In this document: one piece after another, positions 5,835-10,362 of the stretch
How positions within the stretch are numbered: position 1 is the stretch's first letter
How the letters are laid out: each line of letters starts with the position of its first letter
NCBI GenBank assembly: GCA_964501945.1
Contig: CAZCTY010000023.1
Coordinates: 1-15,811 of the forward strand
DNA: 15,811 bases
DNA from: 21-14-0-10-32-9 sp964501945
GTDB lineage: Archaea > Nanobdellota > Nanobdellia > Woesearchaeales > 21-14-0-10-32-9
Direction of reading: 5' to 3'
Program-made: the position numbers and the translations under genes
Notes under the pieces: model-generated
What the model saw: the letters and a program-made list of their open reading frames with translations, nothing else
What the model was told of the DNA's origin: nothing
The model's database searches: none

Positions 5835-6437
5835 ATGCTAACAAAAAAACAATTAAAAATCCTAGGCTTCATGGCCAAAACCATCAATAAAGAACACTCT
5901 TTTTCCAACCTAAAAAAGGCCTTAAAAGAAAAATCTCATTCTTCTCTACAAAAATCTTTAAGCGTTTTTTTAAATGAAAATTTAGTGTATTCAAGAACAA
6001 TAGGAACAACCAAGCTTTACAAATTAAACACAAAAAACGACAAATTATTCGATTACTTAACAATTCATAACAAAGAATCGTTGCCAGAAAAAGCCAGGAT
6101 TAGCTTAGAATATATCAAAGAAGAATTAAAAGAACAGATTTTTTTCTCATTAATAATCTTTGGATCATATGCTCATAACTCCTTTAAAAAAGATTCTGAC
6201 TTAGATGTAGCAATAATTATTCCAAGTGATAAAGAAAAAAATATTTTCGATTCAGCTCTAAACAAAGCATCTAATAAATCTTTGTTAAACCTTGATTTTC
6301 ATGTTTTTTCAAAAAACGAATTTCAAGAATTGCTTTCAAAAGATTATGAAAACTTAGCCAAAGAAATAAAAACCAAAAATCTTCCGGTTTCAGGAGCAGA
6401 AAGCTTTTATAAAATTCTTTTAGCACATCATAAATGA
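5835..6437 (+). CDS. wHTH-minimal nucleotidyltransferase antitoxin, module 4
   Basis: 200 aa. The winged helix (residues 1-65: FSNLKKALKEKSHSSLQKSL, then the wing TIGTTKLYKL) is followed by a helical linker and MNT core, IIFGSYAHNSFKKDSDLDVAII, with G110, S111, D122 and D124. Unlike modules 1-3 the later strand reads NLDFHVFS, so the third acidic residue expected of an active nucleotidyltransferase may be present. The ATG at 5835 has a TATA region 25-26 nt upstream and paired operator-like repeats. Overlaps the HEPN gene by ATGA. Probable AMPylating antitoxin and autorepressor. Confidence 0.85.
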   Translation: MLTKKQLKILGFMAKTINKEHSFSNLKKALKEKSHSSLQKSLSVFLNENLVYSRTIGTTKLYKLNTKNDKLFDYLTIHNKESLPEKARISLEYIKEELKEQIFFSLIIFGSYAHNSFKKDSDLDVAIIIPSDKEKNIFDSALNKASNKSLLNLDFHVFSKNEFQELLSKDYENLAKEIKTKNLPVSGAESFYKILLAHHK

Positions 6438-6907
6438 ACCCACTATTATTTCTTGAAAGGGCAGAAAATGAATTAGAACTCGCAAAAATAATATTTAAGT
6501 TATCCCAAGATAAAGAACTGCAAATAAACGTGTTTAAAACAAACACACCTTTATCTTTTTTTAGTGCTGTGATAACGCATAGCTATTATTGCATTTTTTA
6601 TGCTGCAAAAGCATATCTTGCATCTCAAAACATAAAACTTAAACCACCTGAGGAACACAAAAAAACATATGAAGAATTCAAAAAGTTTACAAACCAAGGA
6701 ATTATAGATGCATCGTTGCTTTTATCTTACAAAGAAGTTCTTATCAAAGCAGATGTTTTACTTGAAATCTTCAAAATTGAAAAAAAGAAAAGAGGGAGCT
6801 TTACTTATCAAAAAATGCCTCAGGCAAACGAGCAGCCCGCTAAAGAAAGCTTAAACCACGCCAAGACTTTTTTCAAGCATATAAATTATTTAATTAGCAA
6901 AAACTAA
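6434..6907 (+). CDS. HEPN-domain protein (putative RNase toxin), module 4
   Basis: 157 aa, helical. HEPN hallmarks: an N-terminal ERAENELELAKIIFKL helix, SYYCIFYAAKAYLAS (residues about 50-64), EEHKKTYEEF (residues about 73-82) and R120-x4-Y125 in KKRGSFTYQ. The final helix (SLNHAKTFFKHINYLI) matches the usual HEPN end. Start overlaps the MNT stop by ATGA. As in the other three modules, Tyr occupies the position of the canonical catalytic His. The function as a toxin held by the MNT partner is inferred from the family. Confidence 0.8.
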   Translation: MNPLLFLERAENELELAKIIFKLSQDKELQINVFKTNTPLSFFSAVITHSYYCIFYAAKAYLASQNIKLKPPEEHKKTYEEFKKFTNQGIIDASLLLSYKEVLIKADVLLEIFKIEKKKRGSFTYQKMPQANEQPAKESLNHAKTFFKHINYLISKN

Positions 6908-6934
6908 CTCTGTAATAAATATTTTTAAAGCAAT

Positions 6935-7027
6935 ATGGTTGCACAAGAAAACGAAAGAAATTGGCTCATTTCTTTACAAGAAAACGAAAGGTTTACACGA
7001 CGCGATGTATTACAAAAAAGGTTTTGA
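6935..7027 (+). CDS. Possible 30-codon small ORF beside the first gap
   Basis: ATG 6935 opens MVAQENERNWLISLQENERF, ending at TGA 7025-7027 just before the N run. It contains two copies of QENER, encoded by a 33-bp-spaced direct repeat (ACAAGAAAACGAAAG at 6943 and 6976). Other frames through the same repeat are also open, so coding is uncertain. It may be part of the repeated element that broke the assembly. Confidence 0.25.
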   Translation: MVAQENERNWLISLQENERFTRRDVLQKRF

Positions 7028-7185
7028 ATANNNNNNNNNNNNNNNNNNNNNNNNNNNNNNNNNNNNNNNNNNNNNNNNNNNNNNNNNNNNNNNNNNNNNN
7101 NNNNNNNNNNNNNNNNNNNNNNNNNNNNNNACAAGAAAACGAAAGGTTTACACGACGCGATGTATTACAAAAAAGGTTTTGAATA
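6976..7185. other. Assembly gap (100 N) flanked by an identical 55-bp sequence
   Basis: Bases 7031-7130 are exactly 100 N. The 55 bases before it (6976-7030) are identical to the 55 after it (7131-7185). This is the signature of contigs from a de Bruijn assembler with k=55 joined by scaffolding. The true distance may be zero (merging the overlap) or a repeat copy may be missing. Frames running through the N are artefacts. Confidence 0.95.
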
Positions 7186-7212
7186 TTTGTGGTCACAAAT
7201 TGTGACCACAAA
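7186..7212. repeat. Long palindrome copy 6 (variant core)
   Basis: Perfect 13-bp arms TTTGTGGTCACAA around one central A. The core has changed from GGTCGCAA/TTGCGACC to GGTCACAA/TTGTGACC, a mirrored double substitution that keeps the symmetry. The following about 50 bp resemble the flank of copy 5. Confidence 0.9.
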
Positions 7213-7260
7213 ACCCTTGGATAAACACTTGCGTATTTTTAATTATAAAATAATATAATT

Positions 7261-7435
7261 ATGAACATGCAAAAAAACATTTGACACAAAAGAATTTGAA
7301 GAAAAGTTGTCTGAAAAAAGAAATATTTATGACAGGGAAATGAAAAAGTTAGCGCGCATATATGATGAATTTGATGCTTGTAAAAAAAATATAATGTCTG
7401 CAATAAAAAAGAATTATAAAAAACAAGAAAATTAA
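7261..7435 (+). pseudogene. Frameshifted small lysine-rich ORF
   Basis: ATG 7261 reads MNMQKNI and stops. Removing one A from the seven-A run at 7271-7277 gives a 57-codon frame, MNMQKTFDTKEFEEKLSEK continuing to QEN and TAA at 7433-7435. It is strongly charged and probably one or two helices. Either the gene is decayed, the homopolymer was miscalled, or the frame is used only by slippage. I recognise no family. A palindromic A/T-rich stretch (7241-7260) precedes the ATG. Confidence 0.4.
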
Positions 7436-7612
7436 AAAGTTCTATAAAATCAAAAAACACATTCGTAACTTTTGTTTTTATTCGTGTTTTTTCCTGTTTC
7501 TGTGCAGGAAACGTTATTAAAAAATATTTTTAATATTCGAGGTAACAATTTGTGAATGTAGAACTTCAGATTTGAAATCACAAAAGGAGATATCAAAAAA
7601 ATATAGAAAAAC
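7436..7612 (+). repeat. Gene-free stretch with degenerate copies of the island repeats
   Basis: A T-rich tract (to about 7500) is followed by the hairpin TTTCCTG-N8-CAGGAAA ending at the near-copy AAACGTTATTAAAA (7509-7522, one mismatch). A decayed palindrome relative, GGTAACAATTTGTGA (7541-7555), comes next. Then AACTTCAGATTTGAAATCAC and ATATC-A-rich sequence matches the flank of palindrome copy 3 (about 3136-3189). No start codon lies at the usual 34 nt, so this copy drives no visible gene. Confidence 0.55.
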
Positions 7613-7628
7613 ACAAACATTTATACTA

Positions 7629-7743
7629 AAAAATTTCGACAGGAATTCTAGGAAAATCTTATAAGATTTTCATGTGTCAAAAATCTTTGATTTTTAGACA
7701 TTTTATCGTGGGTTTAATGCCCCGATCTTCAGTCGAAATTTTT
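7629..7743 (+). ncRNA. Candidate structured RNA or foldback element (four helices)
   Basis: A 12-bp outer helix (AAAAATTTCGAC 7629-7640 with GTCGAAATTTTT 7732-7743) encloses three hairpins in order. GAAAATCTTATAAGATTTTC (7652-7671) is a perfect 20-nt palindrome. TGTCAAAAATC/GATTTTTAGACA (7675-7700) has one bulge. ATCG-T-GGG/CCC-CGAT (7705-7726) has a 7-nt loop. An A/T-rich stretch near 7598-7606 could place a + strand start close to 7628. The same folds form on the - strand, where the segment would be the 3' untranslated region of the epimerase gene. No known RNA family is recognised. A transposon-like foldback is the alternative, but no target-site duplication is visible. Confidence 0.45.
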
Positions 7744-7834
7744 CTGAGATTAATAAAGCAATAATATTATTGTACGAAAGCAAAAACAACGCCGTCGTTA
7801 TGACTTTCTCACATTTTTTAATCTTAGAATTTCT
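7744..7834 (-). terminator. 3' flank of the epimerase gene with small inverted repeats
   Basis: Contains the perfect palindrome CAATAATATTATTG (7759-7772) and an imperfect AACAACG/CGTCGTT hairpin (about 7786-7800). On the - strand the latter is followed by GTTTTTGC. This could end the epimerase transcript; no gene is visible. Confidence 0.3.
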
Positions 7835-8779
7835 TTATAAGCCATAGTATTTTTTATACCAATCAACAAACAACTTCACACCATCGCCAATACTCGTTTT
7901 AGGATTATAACCTATAAACTCTCTTGCCTTTGAAATATCGCCACTAGTAACATTAACATCACCAGGCTGCATCCCAACATTTTTAACAACAGCACGCCTA
8001 CCAACAGCATTCTCAATCGCTTCAATAAAACTAGTCAATTTAACACTCTCGCCCCTTGCAAGATTAAAAATCTCAAAATCAAAATCTCGCTCTATCGAAC
8101 TAATAATACCAGATACAACATCATCAACGAAAGTAAAATCACGAAACAACTCGCCATTATTAAAAACCTCTATTTCATCCCCTGCAAAAATATTCTTTGT
8201 AAACTTAAAAATAGCCATATCAGGCCTACCATAAGGGCCATAAACAGTGAAAAAACGCAAACCAACCATTTTTATACCAAACAAATGATGATAAGTATAT
8301 GCCATTAACTCATTACTTTTCTTCGTTGCAGCATAAAGAGAAATAGGCTTATCTAATTGCATATCCTCCCTAAAAGGAGTTACATCACAATTACCATAAA
8401 CAGAACTAGACGACGCAAAAACAACTTTTTCAACATTATTATGCCTCGCAAATTCAAAAACTTGCAAAGTACCCAAATTATTAGAACGCTCATAAACCAA
8501 AGGATCCTCAATAGAATAACGAACACCTGCCTGCGCAGCCAAATGACAAATAACATCAATATTCTCATCAAAACTAAAACCATCCGCGATATCTTGCTCA
8601 AAGAAAACAAAATTTTCAAAACCCCTTAAAATATCGAGACGACTATTCTTTAAAGAAACATCATAATAAGAATTTAAATTATCAACACCCAAAACACGAT
8701 AACCTAAATTTAATAATTTAAGCGCTGTATGAAAACCAATAAAACCCGCGCACCCCGTTAAAAGAACAACCCTGCCCAT
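7835..8779 (-). CDS. UDP-glucuronate 4-epimerase-like SDR enzyme
   Basis: 314 aa, an extended short-chain dehydrogenase. It has an NAD-binding GCAGFIG at residues 9-15, a Ser cluster SSSSVYG (123-129) and catalytic Y149-x3-K153 (YAATK). Subfamily motifs of CapI/GAE-type UDP-glucuronate 4-epimerases are present: HLAAQAGVRYSIEDP (79-93), GLRFFTVYGPYGRPDMAIF (173-191) and PGDVNVTSGD (272-281). Predicted reaction: UDP-glucuronate to UDP-galacturonate in the cytosol, feeding surface glycan or N-glycan assembly. Closely related 4-epimerases with other substrates cannot be excluded by eye. The ATG at 8779 has a TATA box about 29 nt upstream (leaderless). It is divergent from the UDP-glucuronate decarboxylase, an enzyme using the same substrate. 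Codons are T/G-rich, unlike + strand genes. Confidence 0.85.
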   Translation of the reverse strand: MGRVVLLTGCAGFIGFHTALKLLNLGYRVLGVDNLNSYYDVSLKNSRLDILRGFENFVFFEQDIADGFSFDENIDVICHLAAQAGVRYSIEDPLVYERSNNLGTLQVFEFARHNNVEKVVFASSSSVYGNCDVTPFREDMQLDKPISLYAATKKSNELMAYTYHHLFGIKMVGLRFFTVYGPYGRPDMAIFKFTKNIFAGDEIEVFNNGELFRDFTFVDDVVSGIISSIERDFDFEIFNLARGESVKLTSFIEAIENAVGRRAVVKNVGMQPGDVNVTSGDISKAREFIGYNPKTSIGDGVKLFVDWYKKYYGL

Positions 8780-8801
8780 AATAAAAAAAATAAAACCGCG
8801 A

Positions 8802-8846
8802 CCTTTTTATATTTACTGATTTTAAAATTAAACAAAGTATTTAAAC
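8802..8846. promoter_or_regulatory. Divergent promoters of the two UDP-glucuronate enzymes
   Basis: On the - strand TAAATATAAAAAGG (8816-8803) is centred about 29 nt before the epimerase ATG. On the + strand GTATTTAAAC (8838-8847) is centred about 28 nt before the decarboxylase TTG at 8871. Both spacings fit leaderless archaeal transcripts. The 91-bp region offers little room for separate regulators, so the enzymes may be co-regulated. Confidence 0.55.
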
Positions 8847-8870
8847 AAAAACACACCACAAAAAAATAAA

Positions 8871-9827
8871 TTGAACCCAAATAAACAAAAAAGAATACTA
8901 GTCACAGGAGGCGCAGGATTTATAGGAGCAAACCTGTGCAGATTCTTAATAAAAAAAGGACACTACGTAATATGCCTAGATAACTTATTTACAGGAAATA
9001 AAAAAAACATACAAGAACTATTAAAAAACGAAAACTTCGAATTTATAAGACATGACATAGTAGAACCAATACTCTTAGAAGTAGACCAAATCTATAACTT
9101 AGCATGCCCAGCATCCCCTCCAGCATACCAATACAACGCAATAAAAACAATAAAAGCATCAACAATAGGAATGATAAACATGCTAGGACTTGCAAAAAGA
9201 TGCAAAGCAAGAATTTTGCAAGCATCAACATCAGAAGTATACGGAGACCCAGAAGTACACCCACAAAAAGAAAACTACTGGGGAAATGTAAACCCACTCG
9301 GACCTAGAAGCTGTTATGATGAAGGAAAAAGAGTAGCAGAAAGCCTATGCATAAACTATAACAAAATGAACAACGTAGACATCAGAATAGCCAGAATCTT
9401 TAACACATACGGGCCATACATGGACATAAACGATGGAAGAGTTGTAAGCAACTTCATAATCCAAGCACTAAAACAAGAACCAATCACAATATACGGAGAA
9501 GGAAAACAAACAAGATCATTCCAATACGTAGACGACTTAATACAAGGACTATACAAACTAATGGAACAAGAAGAAACAAAAGGCCCCGTAAACATAGGAA
9601 ACCCAGAAGAATTCACAATAATAGAAATAGCAAAAAAAATTCGAACAATAACAAAATCAAAAACAAAAACAATACACAAAGAACTACCAAAAGACGACCC
9701 CATGCAAAGATGCCCAGATATAACACTTGCAAAAAACAAATTAAACTGGGAACCAAAAATAAGCCTTGATGAAGGATTAAAAAAAACAACAGAATATTTC
9801 AAAAAAGAAATAAAAAAAATAAATTAA
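8871..9827 (+). CDS. UDP-glucuronate decarboxylase (UDP-xylose synthase)
   Basis: 318 aa SDR enzyme converting UDP-glucuronate to UDP-xylose via an NAD-bound keto intermediate. It has GGAGFIG at residues 13-19 and the highly characteristic UXS stretches NLACPASPPAYQYN (76-89), QASTSEVYGDPEVHPQ (117-132), YWGNVNPLGPRSCYDEGKR (136-154, with Y149 and K153), IARIFNTYGPYM (173-184) and NDGRVVSNFI (187-196). Full length for the soluble form, with no membrane anchor. It starts at TTG with a TATA box about 28 nt upstream. It shares its substrate with the divergent epimerase, so the two set the balance of xylose and galacturonate donors. The gene is rich in A- and C-ending codons (ACA, ATA, AAC). It ends 16 bp from the convergent lipoprotein gene. 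Confidence 0.92.
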   Translation: MNPNKQKRILVTGGAGFIGANLCRFLIKKGHYVICLDNLFTGNKKNIQELLKNENFEFIRHDIVEPILLEVDQIYNLACPASPPAYQYNAIKTIKASTIGMINMLGLAKRCKARILQASTSEVYGDPEVHPQKENYWGNVNPLGPRSCYDEGKRVAESLCINYNKMNNVDIRIARIFNTYGPYMDINDGRVVSNFIIQALKQEPITIYGEGKQTRSFQYVDDLIQGLYKLMEQEETKGPVNIGNPEEFTIIEIAKKIRTITKSKTKTIHKELPKDDPMQRCPDITLAKNKLNWEPKISLDEGLKKTTEYFKKEIKKIN

Positions 9828-9843
9828 ACAAAAATTCTAATCA

Positions 9844-10050
9844 TTAATACATAGGATCTTCCCAAGCATCATCGCCTGTATCATCCCAAGCATCATCGCC
9901 TGTATCATCCCAAGCATCATCGCCTGTATCATCCCAAGCGTCATCGCCTGTATCATCCCACTGAGTATCATCCCATGTTTCTTGTTCGCCACACGCAGTT
10001 AACGCTAGCAAAGCTACAACTCCAATTAGTAGCAAAGTCATTTTTTTCAT
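9844..10050 (-). CDS. Small Asp-rich repeat lipoprotein
   Basis: 68 aa. A lipoprotein signal peptide is clear: MKKMTLLLIGVVALLALTAC, with lipobox L-T-A-C and C20 as the predicted lipidated residue. The mature 49 residues are GEQETWDDTQ followed by four WDDTGDDA units (the last ending WEDPMY), giving an extremely acidic, disordered surface peptide. A Shine-Dalgarno-like AGGTGAT sits 4 nt before the ATG. The repeats are encoded by 24-bp units that are almost identical, so the copy number is probably variable. I recognise no family. Acidic residues spaced like this could bind cations such as calcium, but that is speculation. It lies between glycosylation genes and is transcribed in the same direction as aglB. 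Confidence 0.75.
   Translation of the reverse strand: MKKMTLLLIGVVALLALTACGEQETWDDTQWDDTGDDAWDDTGDDAWDDTGDDAWDDTGDDAWEDPMY
9861..9956 (-). repeat. 24-bp coding minisatellite, four copies
   Basis: Four consecutive 24-bp units (9861, 9885, 9909, 9933) encode the WDDTGDDA repeats. The only difference is A to G at 9940, synonymous in Asp. Near-identity implies recent expansion or slippage. Confidence 0.9.
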
Positions 10051-10079
10051 TTACATCACCTAAATACAAAACAAAAAAA

Positions 10080-10164
10080 GGTGCTATTTAAGTTTAATCC
10101 AAAAAACTTAAAAAAGGTGCTATTTAAGTTTAATCCAAAAAACTTAAAAAAGTAAAATTGTGCT
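10080..10164. repeat. 36-bp tandem repeat with hairpin and TATA-like element
   Basis: Units beginning GGTGCTATTTAAG at 10080 and 10116 are repeated with a 36-bp period, and the unit occurs again after the gap (from 10271). Each unit contains TTTAAGTTT-N8-AAACTTAAA, a 9-bp hairpin. On the - strand it reads AAACTTAAATAGC, a good BRE/TATA match. The copy nearest the lipoprotein gene lies about 35-45 nt before its ATG, so the array may multiply its promoter. Confidence 0.7.
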
Positions 10165-10319
10165 NNNNNNNNNNNNNNNNNNNNNNNNNNNNNNNNNNNN
10201 NNNNNNNNNNNNNNNNNNNNNNNNNNNNNNNNNNNNNNNNNNNNNNNNNNNNNNNNNNNNNNNNAAAAAAGGTGCTATTTAAGTTTAATCCAAAAAACTT
10301 AAAAAAGTAAAATTGTGCT
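10110..10319. other. Second assembly gap (100 N) with identical 55-bp flanks
   Basis: Bases 10165-10264 are 100 N. The 55 bp before it (10110-10164) equal the 55 bp after it (10265-10319). As at the first gap, this indicates contig ends sharing one k=55 word. Here the break falls in the 36-bp tandem repeat, so the true unit number is unknown. Confidence 0.95.
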
Positions 10320-10362
10320 ACCAAAACATAACAAAAAAAAGAAAAAAATAAATTAAAAAGAA

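Noticed and set aside
6925..7211. Reading frames spanning the first N run on both strands
   Set aside because: They exist only because N was translated as X; the flanks are a duplicated 55-mer.
138..7522. Integron-like attC recombination sites at the repeated spacers
   Set aside because: The spacers pair hairpins with a conserved GTTATTA-type core between gene cassettes, but the bases do not match the attC GTTRRRY core and no integrase is present in the window.
10080..10319. 36-bp direct repeats as a CRISPR array
   Set aside because: The unit length fits a CRISPR repeat, but the copies are directly adjacent with no spacers, and no cas gene is visible.
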